Shown piece after piece: positions 35,194 to 44,659 of a stretch of DNA of 64,000 bases; the first letter of the stretch is position 1, and each line of letters starts with the position of its first letter. The notes beneath the pieces were generated by a model that searched no databases, was not told the origin of the DNA, and saw nothing but the letters and a program-made list of their open reading frames with translations. The stretch comes from an uncultured Bacteroidota bacterium (GTDB lineage: Bacteria > Bacteroidota > Bacteroidia > Chitinophagales > Chitinophagaceae), in the NCBI GenBank assembly GCA_903882805.1, contig CAIRYK010000087.1, positions 62,001-126,000 on the forward strand, in the 5' to 3' direction. A program made the translations under genes and the position numbers.

Positions 35194-35831
35194 TAGTGGA
35201 AGGCCCAACTGAAGAGCAGTTTGTGAACGAAGTATTGCGCCCTTACTTCATTGGTATGGGCATCTACGATGTTAGGGCAATACTGATTCAAACAAGCCCC
35301 GGATACAAGGGTGGGGATATGAAATTTGAACGGTACAAAAACAACATAGAACACTTACTGAAAGCCGAACGCGACATAGTAGTAACATCGCTTATAGACT
35401 ATTTTAGGTTGCGAACTGATTTTCCAAAATATGCCGAAGCACAAAGTATAGTAGATAAGTATAAGCGTGTGGCTTTTCTGGAGCATGCGGTTAGGGAAGT
35501 AATACCAGACGAGCGATTCGTGCCGTATATACAACTTCATGAGTTTGAAGGCCTGTTGTTTTCTGCCGATACTGGTTTTAAATACTTGGGTAATATACCC
35601 GAAAAACACATGACCGAATTGCAGCAGGCTATAGCCGGAGCGCCGGAACTAATAAACGACGGCGCTACCACAGCCCCATCTAAAAGACTGGAAAGGTTGA
35701 TACCCGGCAATAAGAAAAGACAGCATGGCCCAATTGTTGCCATGGAAATAGGTATCCCTATTATATTAGCAAGATGCGATAGATTCAGGTATTGGCTGGA
35801 AACAATAACCGGGATAATGAAGGCGGGTTGA
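35142..35831 (+). CDS. DUF4276 (TOPRIM/RloB-like) protein, second gene of a candidate defence pair
   Basis: About 229 residues. The core motif IYIIVEGPTEEQFVNEVL is the TOPRIM-like first strand with its Glu, followed by VVTSLIDYFRL (acidic strand), then IQLHEFEGLLFSA, a DUF4276 hallmark, and a basic C-terminal part (SKRLERLIPGNKKRQHGPIV). The start is uncertain: no ATG lies near the core, and the GTG at 35142 or TTG at 35112 would both overlap the ATPase gene (52 or 82 bp), implying translational coupling. DUF4276 proteins are often partners of AAA_21 ATPases in abortive-infection-type systems and are predicted nucleases. Action on phage or tRNA is inferred. Confidence 0.85.
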   Translation: MGEKRIGRQAAIRGIYIIVEGPTEEQFVNEVLRPYFIGMGIYDVRAILIQTSPGYKGGDMKFERYKNNIEHLLKAERDIVVTSLIDYFRLRTDFPKYAEAQSIVDKYKRVAFLEHAVREVIPDERFVPYIQLHEFEGLLFSADTGFKYLGNIPEKHMTELQQAIAGAPELINDGATTAPSKRLERLIPGNKKRQHGPIVAMEIGIPIILARCDRFRYWLETITGIMKAG

Positions 35832-36071
35832 TTTGCTTGCCCCAACTCCATCGGCATATGATATGCCCCATAAATTGATAATCTTTACTATCGGTGTGTC
35901 GTTACTTGTATATGCCTCGCACAATAAGTCGTTGCCTATTTCATCAGTACGTAGTTGACGACATCATGAAGCGATGCCCAGCGAAACTATAGAAGCATAG
36001 ATGAAAAAACGCTGACGATTTTTACTGCCTGAGACGCCTAACGAATAAGTTCATCTGCGCTGCAAAAACAG

Positions 36072-39000
36072 CTACTCCAACACGAACCGTAATACATGAT
36101 TTTTGTCGGCGGCGCGCAGTATCAGCACATAATTTCCTTTGGGCAGATTAGCGGGAAGCTGCAGGGTTGCATTTACAGCTGCATCTGCCACAACGTAGGT
36201 CGCCGTTGTTGCTCCATTAATGGCAGCGCCATTGAGCAGCCATTGGTATACCGGAGCGGCGCCTGCATCGGTGGGGGTAGCCGCCAGCGTAACCGGCGTT
36301 CCGCTTAACAGTAAACCAGCGGGCAGCCCGGTAATAGTAACGCCCGGTTGAATGATTGGTTTTACGACTAATGTGTCTTCGTCTGTGACCACCAGCGGAT
36401 AGGCACATTCATGGCTGCCATTCACTTTCAGCGTCACTACATCGTTATTTGCAGGTAGGTAGGTCATGGACATTGTGGTGTCGGTGGATGCGCCATTTAC
36501 TTTCCAAAGGTAGCGAGGGGCATTCCCGCCGTTGGTAGAGATGGCTGTAAACGTAACCGGGGTTCCGGCGCACTCAAATGAGCCTGATGGTGAGCGAGTA
36601 ATACTTGCCGAAAATACCTTATTGCTAATGGTTATTGCCTTTGCGCTGCTTCGCGATACACATGCATTGGTTACTGTATAAATGATGGTGTCTATACCTG
36701 TCGATAAGCCGGTTACAATGCCGCCAGCTACGGTAGCCCGTGTGTTACTAGCCGTCCATACACCGCCGGTTGTAGCGCAGGTCAGCGTTATTTGCCCTAA
36801 GCTGCACACTGAGTCGGGGCCAACAATAGGGGCTATACCAATGGTATTCTCCACCTGGTTGGTCATCACCACCTCATTATCGTCGAAATATATACCTACG
36901 CGATTGGGTATTGTCACGCCGTCGGGCAGGCCATTTTTAACCTTTACTTTAAACGAAAACTGCGCCATGTTCTGCCCATGGTGCGAGCTGTCGGGCAGAT
37001 TGATGCCGGGAAAATCGAACTTCACTACATTATGGCCGCCGGCTGAGGTATAGGCCAGTTGCATACCCTCGGGCGCCGACACTATCTGCATTCTGCGCAG
37101 CTCCACATTGTCCGACAGGGTATCCATAACATGTATATTGTGTGCGGTGTCGTTGCCGGTGTTCTCAAAATGAACGGTATACAGCAGCTCGTCGCAAGGC
37201 AAAACCAAGCTTGATGGGCTTACCTCTATCATGTTGGGGTCCCAACTGGCTTTTATTGTATCTACCCTGATAAAATAGTTATTCGAAACATCGGCATCGC
37301 CTACTGTGGGGGTAATTGTAATTCTTGTTTGCACAGTATCGCCAATAGTCAACCATGAGTCTCGGTTTACGCAATTGAAATAAAGGCAGGTAGGAGGCGT
37401 GTTTCCGGCAAGACCAGTTATATTCCAAATAAGGTTGTTACCGCTAACTGTTGCCGGAGGTGAAGATGATTCTAAACGATACTTGGGGCTAATACTCATG
37501 GTCACCGTTGCATTTTGAGGCGTACGGTAATTGTTGAAAGGACAAATACTACCCTGAAACAGATGCCGCCCGGCATTAGAAACGGAGCGAAAGTAGAGAT
37601 CCATCCCTGATGTTGTGTCGCAACGAATTGCAAAGTGCTTTTCTGTTGACCATGCGCCTGTGTAATAAACAGTATCTTTAATTGTTCCCGAAGTTGGACA
37701 GGAAATTCTCAAACCAGGTACACTTAATAAAGCTCTAAAAGTATAAATTGTACGATTGGGAGCAGATGCCTTGTAATACATACCGCCAGTGACGCTAACA
37801 GTATCTATTGGAATACCATTTGAGTCAACCGCAACTTTAAGGGGAATTTGAGATATCCAATCGTCTGAATTAAGCGTGCAATTGCTATCTCGATCAAAAA
37901 AGAACTTGATGGGCATTATGTAACACGATACTTCATCATAATCATATGAAACTGAATCTAGCGGAGTAGCGCCTTGCAGCAGTAGATGTTTAATACTGTA
38001 CCTGCCGGAAACTCCGTAATTATGCATAAAGCTTGCATCGAGATCACGATCCATGTATCTGGGGGTTACCGTGTCGGAGGCTCCGTCGCCGTAACGGGTG
38101 ATGAGTGTGAGCGTATTAGATACGCCGCAGATTCTAAGCCGGAAATTAGTAGCAGGGCAAACAAAGCCAACCCTTAGTATTGAGTGTCCCAATATTCCGC
38201 TTTGTTTAAATATAAACACTTTATTTGAATAAGACGACAGACCGCTGGCAATGCAGGTATTTTTACAGCGTACGTAGCCGGATGCAAGCGGACTGTAGCG
38301 CACGGGCGTATAATTAGCGCCGGGTATATCTGTCCAGGTAATGCTGTCGGGCGAGCTTTGCCACTGCAGCCTTGTGCCACAGGAAGTGTAACCCGTAAGC
38401 GAAAGCGTATCGGCAGCGCCGGCGCAAGCGCCAATGGTGGCTACCGCTGCTACGCCGGGCGACGGGGCGCCGCTGCAGGACGCCGGAGTAACGGTTATCG
38501 TTTTGGTAGCAATACAATGCTCGCTGGTAGAATAGGTAATAATCGTTGTACCTACGACAACTCCGGTTACCGGGCCGTCGAAACTATGGTCGACGACTGT
38601 AGCGATTGCGGGGGCGCTACTTGTCCAGGTATGACTCCAACCGCCACCGCTTTTCAGGTCAATGGTCGACGAAACACAAACTGAGGAAGGACCGGTTATT
38701 GGCAAAGCTGCTGATAGCGCATATACGGAAATATAAGATTCACATCCGTCGGACGAAAGATAATATATGCCATAGGCATCCCGGTGCAACGCTTTCGTGA
38801 ATCCGGTTGCAGAGTCTACAAAGAAGTTATAGCGAGATCCTGAAAACCAGTATCCGCCTGGAACATCGGTATGTAATGTTGTAGTGTCGCCCTCGCAAAG
38901 AGTAGTTATGCCTGAAAGAACTGGTTTCGGCGTTACTGTAACATTTTTAGTAGCAAAGCCGCAACCCGCGGCGGAATAAGTGATAACTGCGCTGCCAACG

Positions 39001-39431
39001 GAAATTCCAAAGGCATACGGTCTTCCGGATACATAATCTACCTTTACTATTGATGAGTCGCTTGTTGTATATGTGCCACCTATAAATAAGTTGCGTATAT
39101 CACTGCTGTTCGAAAAGTGACAAACTGTAGGACTCCCCGTCCAGATTATTGGCGGCATAGACAAAAAAACACTAATTACTAATACAGCACGTGCTGCGCC
39201 TACTGTGTAAGTAATTGTTGCGCTACCTGCCCCAATTCCTGTAACCACCCCGGTTGCCGAGCCAATAGTTGCTACCGCCATATTTGAGCTGGTCCATACC
39301 CCTCCGGGTGTACCATTAGCAAGGGTATCAGTAGTACCCACACAAACCGTAGGTATACCGGTAATGGCGCCTATGCCAAAAGACGCAACAGAAACTAATA
39401 ACGCTAATAACAGCAGATATGCTTTTTTCAT
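36072..39431 (-). CDS. Large secreted multidomain protein (BIG2/Ig-like repeats, DUF7619-like, truncated T9SS signal)
   Basis: 1119 residues with a signal peptide (MKKAYLLLLALLVSVASFGI). Then come several BIG2-like domains of about 80 residues (VCVGTTDTLANGTPGGVWTS, ATVVDHSFDGPVTGVVVGTT), Ig/PKD-like modules (LQWQSSPDSITWTDIPGANY), a DUF11/DUF7619-type domain at about 730-870 (WDPNMIEVSP, YTVHFENTGNDTAHNIHVMD), and further BIG2 and Ig modules. The last 30 residues (LPKGNYVLILRAADKNHVLR, then FVLE) match only the end of a T9SS type A sorting domain; the usual YPNP start is absent. Such proteins are exported by T9SS and act as adhesins or surface fibres. Ligand unknown. Confidence 0.85.
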   Translation of the reverse strand: MKKAYLLLLALLVSVASFGIGAITGIPTVCVGTTDTLANGTPGGVWTSSNMAVATIGSATGVVTGIGAGSATITYTVGAARAVLVISVFLSMPPIIWTGSPTVCHFSNSSDIRNLFIGGTYTTSDSSIVKVDYVSGRPYAFGISVGSAVITYSAAGCGFATKNVTVTPKPVLSGITTLCEGDTTTLHTDVPGGYWFSGSRYNFFVDSATGFTKALHRDAYGIYYLSSDGCESYISVYALSAALPITGPSSVCVSSTIDLKSGGGWSHTWTSSAPAIATVVDHSFDGPVTGVVVGTTIITYSTSEHCIATKTITVTPASCSGAPSPGVAAVATIGACAGAADTLSLTGYTSCGTRLQWQSSPDSITWTDIPGANYTPVRYSPLASGYVRCKNTCIASGLSSYSNKVFIFKQSGILGHSILRVGFVCPATNFRLRICGVSNTLTLITRYGDGASDTVTPRYMDRDLDASFMHNYGVSGRYSIKHLLLQGATPLDSVSYDYDEVSCYIMPIKFFFDRDSNCTLNSDDWISQIPLKVAVDSNGIPIDTVSVTGGMYYKASAPNRTIYTFRALLSVPGLRISCPTSGTIKDTVYYTGAWSTEKHFAIRCDTTSGMDLYFRSVSNAGRHLFQGSICPFNNYRTPQNATVTMSISPKYRLESSSPPATVSGNNLIWNITGLAGNTPPTCLYFNCVNRDSWLTIGDTVQTRITITPTVGDADVSNNYFIRVDTIKASWDPNMIEVSPSSLVLPCDELLYTVHFENTGNDTAHNIHVMDTLSDNVELRRMQIVSAPEGMQLAYTSAGGHNVVKFDFPGINLPDSSHHGQNMAQFSFKVKVKNGLPDGVTIPNRVGIYFDDNEVVMTNQVENTIGIAPIVGPDSVCSLGQITLTCATTGGVWTASNTRATVAGGIVTGLSTGIDTIIYTVTNACVSRSSAKAITISNKVFSASITRSPSGSFECAGTPVTFTAISTNGGNAPRYLWKVNGASTDTTMSMTYLPANNDVVTLKVNGSHECAYPLVVTDEDTLVVKPIIQPGVTITGLPAGLLLSGTPVTLAATPTDAGAAPVYQWLLNGAAINGATTATYVVADAAVNATLQLPANLPKGNYVLILRAADKNHVLRFVLE

Positions 39432-39704
39432 AGAAGGTTTTTATTAGAGGTTATATTTTGCTCGCAACCTGCGCTGCTATGCAATGGGCTTGCCATTGGG
39501 CTATTTGGCATCAAGAGCGGTATTAACAACAAAAAGCCACACTTTATACTCTTTCAGTTAAAAACAAAAAGTGTATACGAACGTACAAAAAAATACTATC
39601 TATAAATAGTTTGTGTAAAATAAATTGTTGTTTTTATAGAGGCGAGCAGGCTATTTTGACCTCCCTATTTGTAATCCACCAGATAAATCGCCAACAACTC
39701 GCCA

Positions 39705-39733
39705 TAACCCCAAAAACAAAACCGGCTCGCTGC
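39705..39733. repeat. Left 29-bp direct repeat (duplicate of the pepF terminator arm)
   Basis: Identical for 29 bp to 40942-40970, covering TAACCCCAAAAACAAAACC and the following GGCTCGCTGC. The right copy is part of the pepF terminator; this left copy lies in the 39432-39925 gap, which is otherwise gene-free. The pair brackets the lipoprotein gene at 39926-40750 plus repeat copy E. Confidence 0.75.
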
Positions 39734-39925
39734 AATGGCTATTGCAATAGCGTTGAGTTGTGGTAATAAAATTCGCAACTGACCATACATCTGGCTTGTT
39801 GTACATGATTAGTACTGCACAGCATGCTATCTTTCCAAAAGTCGTACACAGTGATGATTCCGGCCAGCGAAATACTTGCTGTTATTGTAAACAGATTATC
39901 GTAATTTCATACCAAATAATCTTTG

Positions 39926-40750
39926 ATGTACTTAAGATATACCTATATGTTTATCTGCTTGTTGTGCTTGTTTGCTTGCCGCAAGAAGGATAATACACCC
40001 GTAAAAGTAACCAACCCTGTATCAACCCCAAGCGACACGGCAATACGATATACCGGCATTGGAGAGATGATTGTTTTCGATCACAGATTTGATACCTTTG
40101 GCCCTCAATATGCTCCAGATGCTTTTGATACATTCAATTTACGGTTTGTGTCTGACAGCGTTGCTATGGTAAATGGTCAATTATTGACTCTGGATTCACT
40201 TGATTCAAATTATCGGATTTACACCAAAATAGGTGGTTATATAAGCGATTCATGGACCTACAAGCTAACATGCGACATTAAGAAAGCGCCACTGAAATAC
40301 TACAATAAAAATAAAGACCGTTGGGGAACACAGTGGTATACAATTTATACAGCTAAGTATTTACCTAATCGGCTAATATCTGATTACATTTCATCTATAC
40401 AGGGTGCAAGGGCGTTAACAGGAACGTGTTTTGTACCATATCATGCGTACGACTCAGCTAATTCTACTTATGTTTTAAGAGATACATTGTACACATTAAA
40501 CCAAAACATAGAATTTATACGGGTTAACGACTCAACTATTAGTTTTCATGGCAACCCTTTGAACTTCGGGGATACTGTAATGCACTACAAATATATCGAC
40601 CATGTCGCAAAAACGGTTACTTTTGAAACATACCATAAATACCAATACAGAGAATCGACGCTTACGTACAATTATATTACCAATAAAGTAACTTTCGAAC
40701 AGCGAGAAGTTAATCAACCTTTCGACAAGCTCGTAAAGCTTGTACAATAA
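39926..40750 (+). CDS. Lipoprotein of unknown function
   Basis: 274 residues with a lipoprotein signal (MYLRYTYMFICLLCLFA then Cys18). The mature part is Asp/Thr/Tyr-rich and beta-like (IGEMIVFDHRFDTFGPQYAP, YRIYTKIGGYISDSWTYKL). No family recognised. Base composition is more AT-rich than the genes on either side. It lies, with repeat copy E, between two 29-bp direct repeats, one of which is the pepF terminator, suggesting that the block was inserted there. Confidence 0.7.
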   Translation: MYLRYTYMFICLLCLFACRKKDNTPVKVTNPVSTPSDTAIRYTGIGEMIVFDHRFDTFGPQYAPDAFDTFNLRFVSDSVAMVNGQLLTLDSLDSNYRIYTKIGGYISDSWTYKLTCDIKKAPLKYYNKNKDRWGTQWYTIYTAKYLPNRLISDYISSIQGARALTGTCFVPYHAYDSANSTYVLRDTLYTLNQNIEFIRVNDSTISFHGNPLNFGDTVMHYKYIDHVAKTVTFETYHKYQYRESTLTYNYITNKVTFEQREVNQPFDKLVKLVQ

Positions 40751-40752
40751 GT

Positions 40753-40904
40753 TATACCGTTTGGACATTAAAAATCGCCATGCTGGGATTGTTGCGACCC
40801 TCCGGGGCGCAGCCTAAAAATAATACATTACTCAACTACAAACCTGTAGCGCCTAACGGCGCAATGACATGCGTTGGCGCCGAATTTTTATCGATTTGGT
40901 ATTA
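40753..40904. repeat. Intergenic repeat, copy E (inverted relative to copy D)
   Basis: Reverse complement of 24571-24723 over about 150 bp, with scattered differences and one short indel. It starts 3 bp after the stop codon of the lipoprotein gene. Contains AGCGCCTAACGGCGC, a short palindrome. Confidence 0.8.
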
Positions 40905-40941
40905 GTATTGATTGTTTTACGGCGCTACTAATAACTCACAA

Positions 40942-40985
40942 TAACCCCAAAAACAAAACCGGCTCGCTGCGAAGCAACGAACCGG
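40942..40985 (-). terminator. Rho-independent terminator of pepF (right copy of the 29-bp direct repeat)
   Basis: Stem CCGGCTCGCTGC / GCAACGAACCGG (40959-40970 with 40974-40985, two wobble pairs), 3-nt loop. On the minus strand it runs into TTTTGTTTTTGGGG. Positions 40942-40970 are duplicated at 39705-39733. Confidence 0.82.
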
Positions 40986-41009
40986 CGATATAAATGCGAA
41001 AATGTTGTT

Positions 41010-42743
41010 TTAAGATGCTATGCCCATGTCGGCAAGTATGGGGGCTATAAAATCGGTGAGCTCTTTTACATAAGCCGGCGAAAAATCGAATTTTATACCT
41101 GCGGTTTGGTACAGTTCGCCAAGGGTCTTTGTATAGCCCAGACTCAGCGCATGCATGTAGTTGCTCAGCGCCTGCTCTTTGTCGGTGCGGTATTGGCGCC
41201 ACATGGCCAATGCGCCCAGTTGCGCAATACCGTACTCTATATAGTAAAAAGGCACTTCAAACAAATGCAATTGTTTTTGCCAGAAGTTGGCGCGGTATTC
41301 CTCAAATCCCGTCCAGTCGGTAATACCGGTCGAGAACTCGCCCAGTATTTGCAACCACGCCGCTTCGCGGTCGGCTACGGTATGTCCGGGGTGGGTGTAC
41401 AGCCAGTGTTGGTATTTGTCTATGGTGGCTATCCAGGGCAGCACGGTTATTGCGCGCTCCAGTTCTTCCAGTTGTGCGCGACGCAGTTCGCCTGCATCAG
41501 TAAAAAACTCATCCCAATGCTCCATCGAAAACAGCTCCATGCTCATGCTGGCCAGTTCGGCAATCTCCATTGGGTATTCCTTAAATGCCGTTAGCGGCAA
41601 CGGATGCGCCAGAAACGAATGAACAGCATGGCCCCCTTCGTGCATCATGGTTATTACATCGCCTACAGTACCTGCGGCGTTCATAAATATAAACGGCGCT
41701 CCGGTTTCTGCCAGCGGACAGTTATAGCCGCCGGGAGCCTTGCCCTTGCGGCTTTCCAGGTTCATGCGGCCAATATCCTTCATGGTTTGCAGGCAACCGC
41801 TAAAGTAACCCCCCAGCCTGTTGAACACCGCTATCGTTTTGTCGCACAGTTCGGCGCCGGTGGTAAAGGGGTGCAGCGGCTCAATGCCTACCGGCTCGGC
41901 ATCGCTGTCCCATGGGCGCATATTGTCCAGCCCCAGCCTGTTTTGGCGGTTGCGCACCAGCAGCGCCTGCAGCGGCACAATATGCTCGCGCACCGCATTA
42001 TGAAACGCAAAGCAATCATCGACCGTATAATCGAACCTGCCCAACTCTCTGAATTTATAATCGCGGTAGTTTTCGAAACCCGCATTAACCGCTATCTGTT
42101 GGCGCACTGCCAGCAACTTGTCAAACAGTTCGTTGAGTTTATCTTTATCTTCCAGCCTGCGGGTAGCCACCTTTGTAAACACCGTTTCCCTCAGGCTGCG
42201 GTCGGGACTGTGCAAGAAGCGGGCCGCCTGCTGCAGGGTATATTCTTTATCGTCAATCGTTACGCCCATAGCGCCCGATATTACCCCATATTGTTGGGCC
42301 ATCAGGTTCATATCGGCCTGCAAGGCCACGTTTTCCTCGCGATATAGTTTGGCGGCATTGTCTACGCTGCGCAAATAGGGGAAGAAAACGCTTTTATCCA
42401 GCTCTTGCGTATAGGGGCAATCCAGTAGTTTTTTGTTGAGCTCAAAGCTATAGGGCTTTATTTTGGGCTCTATTTCCATACAGAAATAGGTAAACGCCGC
42501 TTCATACTCCGCATTGGTAGTGTCGCAGGTCATTTTTATCTGTCGCCAGCAGGCGTCTTCGCTTATCACCGCTTCCAGCTCGCTCATATCGGCCAGCCAT
42601 TGTTCCAGCTCGGCTTTATTGTTCAGTACGCGCTCCTTTAGCTCTTCGTAGTAGGGTTGCAGGGCCTCCCAATTGGTAACTGTAAAATCGGCAGGCAAAA
42701 ACGTTCTTTTTTTCTGCACCAGCGGCACAAAGGATCTGTTCAT
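41010..42743 (-). CDS. M3-family oligoendopeptidase F-like metallopeptidase
   Basis: A cytoplasmic zinc peptidase that trims oligopeptides. 577 residues, with the catalytic HEGGH (MMHEGGHAVHSFL) near residue 367 and the downstream Glu in IAELASMSMELFSMEHW. The N-terminal helical part (YYEELKERVLNNKAELEQWL) and the C-terminal YIEYGIAQLGALAMW motif are typical of the Bacteroidota M3 group, which is close to but not identical with Bacillus PepF. No signal peptide. It ends at the terminator at 40942-40985. Confidence 0.93.
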   Translation of the reverse strand: MNRSFVPLVQKKRTFLPADFTVTNWEALQPYYEELKERVLNNKAELEQWLADMSELEAVISEDACWRQIKMTCDTTNAEYEAAFTYFCMEIEPKIKPYSFELNKKLLDCPYTQELDKSVFFPYLRSVDNAAKLYREENVALQADMNLMAQQYGVISGAMGVTIDDKEYTLQQAARFLHSPDRSLRETVFTKVATRRLEDKDKLNELFDKLLAVRQQIAVNAGFENYRDYKFRELGRFDYTVDDCFAFHNAVREHIVPLQALLVRNRQNRLGLDNMRPWDSDAEPVGIEPLHPFTTGAELCDKTIAVFNRLGGYFSGCLQTMKDIGRMNLESRKGKAPGGYNCPLAETGAPFIFMNAAGTVGDVITMMHEGGHAVHSFLAHPLPLTAFKEYPMEIAELASMSMELFSMEHWDEFFTDAGELRRAQLEELERAITVLPWIATIDKYQHWLYTHPGHTVADREAAWLQILGEFSTGITDWTGFEEYRANFWQKQLHLFEVPFYYIEYGIAQLGALAMWRQYRTDKEQALSNYMHALSLGYTKTLGELYQTAGIKFDFSPAYVKELTDFIAPILADMGIAS

Positions 42744-43230
42744 AATCTTGATTTTCGTTCTGCAAATTACGTGGAATGGGGGAAAAATGGGTGTTGTATT
42801 TTGGGGTGGGTAAGGTATACAATTACGAACAACCGAACTATTGTGTAATTTTATTAAAGAGTAATAAGTTTTGCAGCAATTATACCCCCATTCAATGGTC
42901 TGGAGCCTGAATTGCGCATAGTTCGGAGTCTGAAGACTACAAACATCGGTGAATGCAAACTGCTATAACCGGCAAACATCTGTCTACTACATTCGCTACT
43001 TACTCCCCCCTCCCCCCACTCACAAAAATAATTGCCAACTTTCGGGATTTCATTTTTTTTCTAACACTGTCCACATTACATTTGTGGTAAGTTGTGAATT
43101 TAATGGGTTAGTAAGTAAGAGCTGCCGGATTCCTCCAGCGGCTCTTTTCTGTTTTATTGTATACTTACAATCCCGCTGCGCTTATTGCCTGCTTTCTATT
43201 GTTACACGTTCCACCCCGCTCAATACTGTT
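42744..43230. other. Intergenic region with decayed MITE fragment and C-rich tract
   Basis: No gene is supported. 42917-42952 carries a fragment of the MITE-like family (GTCTGAAGACTACAAACATCGG). 43005-43017 is a CCCCCCTCCCCCC tract. 42778-42810 has four runs of three or more G. TACATTTG at 43077-43084 is a possible -7 element for radA, 147 bp ahead of its start. Confidence 0.5.
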
Positions 43231-44613
43231 ATGGCCAAAACTAAAACCGCTTTTTTCTGTCAGCAATGCGGATACGAAACCCCGAAATGGACCGGTAAAT
43301 GCCCGTCGTGCGCCGCATGGAACTCGTTTGTAGAGGAGGTGGTGCAGCGCGACGACAAATCGAAGCCCGAAACCGTGAGCTGGGACGATGACAACAACAA
43401 TAAAAAAGAAGCCCGCAAAGCCCATAAGCTCGATGAAATAGTGCACACCAGCGAGGCGCGCATGATGGCCCCCGATACCGAACTGAACCGAACCCTGGGT
43501 GGCGGCATAGTGCCGGGCTCGGTAATACTGGTGGCCGGCGACCCGGGTATTGGTAAATCTACCCTGTTTTTGCAGTGTGCGTTGCAATGGCGGTCTATAA
43601 TCACGCTATATGTGTCGGGCGAGGAAAGCGCACAGCAAATAAAACTACGTGCAGAGCGTATAGGCATCACCAACAACAATTTGTACTTGCTCACTGCCAC
43701 CGACACCAATACCCTGTTTCAGGAGGTGAAAAAAGTGCGGCCGCAGCTGCTTATCATAGATTCTATACAAACACTGGAATCGCCGTATGTAGAATCGGCG
43801 GCGGGCAGTGTGTCGCAGGTGCGCGAGTGCGCGGCCGAGCTGCAACGGTTTGCCAAAACCACCAATATACCGGTTATAATAATAGGCCACATAACCAAGG
43901 ACGGCGCCATAGCCGGCCCCAAGGTGCTGGAGCATATGGTGGATACGGTGTTGCAGTTTGAAGGCGACCGCCACTATGCCTACCGCATATTGCGCACCCT
44001 CAAAAACCGCTTCGGATCTACATCAGAGATTGGGATATACGAGATGATAGCAACCGGTATGCGGGCAGTAAGCAACCCATCTGAGATACTGCTATCGCAA
44101 CACGACGAGCCGCTGAGCGGCGTGGCAATTGCCGCCACTATGGAGGCATCCCGCCCGCTGATGATAGAGGTGCAGGCGCTGGTAACGCAGGCCGTGTACG
44201 GCAATCCGCAGCGCACCGTGAGTGGTCTGGATCTTCGTAGGCTGCAGCTACTGCTGGCTGTGCTGGAAAAGCGCGGCGGGTTTCATTTTGCCGCCAAAGA
44301 TGTGTTTGTAAACATTGCCGGCGGACTGAAAATAGAAGATCCTTCTATAGAGTTGGCGTTGGTATGCGCGCTGCTATCGAGCTACGAAGACAAAGCCCTG
44401 CCCTCCAATATTTGCCTGGTAGGCGAAATAGGCCTGAGCGGCGAAGTGCGTGCCGTAAACCGCATAGACCAGCGCATAGCCGAGGCCGACAAGCTGGGTA
44501 TGGATGTAATATTTATACCCAAAGCCAATGCCAAGGGGCTAACACCCGCCACCTACAAAATACAGATAAAGACGGTGAATAAGGTGGAGGATGTGTATAA
44601 GATGTTGTTTTAG
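43231..44613 (+). CDS. radA: DNA repair ATPase RadA (Sms)
   Basis: RadA drives branch migration during homologous recombination and genome repair. The 460-residue protein begins MAKTKTAFFCQQCGYETPKW with a C4 zinc finger (CQQC and CPSC). It has Walker A GDPGIGKST near 103-111, LIIDSIQTLESP, the RadA-specific KNRFGST motif near 258, and a Lon-protease-like C-terminal domain (GLKIEDPSIELALVCALLSS, VGEIGLSGEVRAV). The frame is open further upstream, but the ATG at 43231 is the family start. Confidence 0.97.
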   Translation: MAKTKTAFFCQQCGYETPKWTGKCPSCAAWNSFVEEVVQRDDKSKPETVSWDDDNNNKKEARKAHKLDEIVHTSEARMMAPDTELNRTLGGGIVPGSVILVAGDPGIGKSTLFLQCALQWRSIITLYVSGEESAQQIKLRAERIGITNNNLYLLTATDTNTLFQEVKKVRPQLLIIDSIQTLESPYVESAAGSVSQVRECAAELQRFAKTTNIPVIIIGHITKDGAIAGPKVLEHMVDTVLQFEGDRHYAYRILRTLKNRFGSTSEIGIYEMIATGMRAVSNPSEILLSQHDEPLSGVAIAATMEASRPLMIEVQALVTQAVYGNPQRTVSGLDLRRLQLLLAVLEKRGGFHFAAKDVFVNIAGGLKIEDPSIELALVCALLSSYEDKALPSNICLVGEIGLSGEVRAVNRIDQRIAEADKLGMDVIFIPKANAKGLTPATYKIQIKTVNKVEDVYKMLF

Positions 44614-44659
44614 GTTGGAGATTGAATAGCCTGTAGTAATAGGTTGTCGCAACCGGGAA

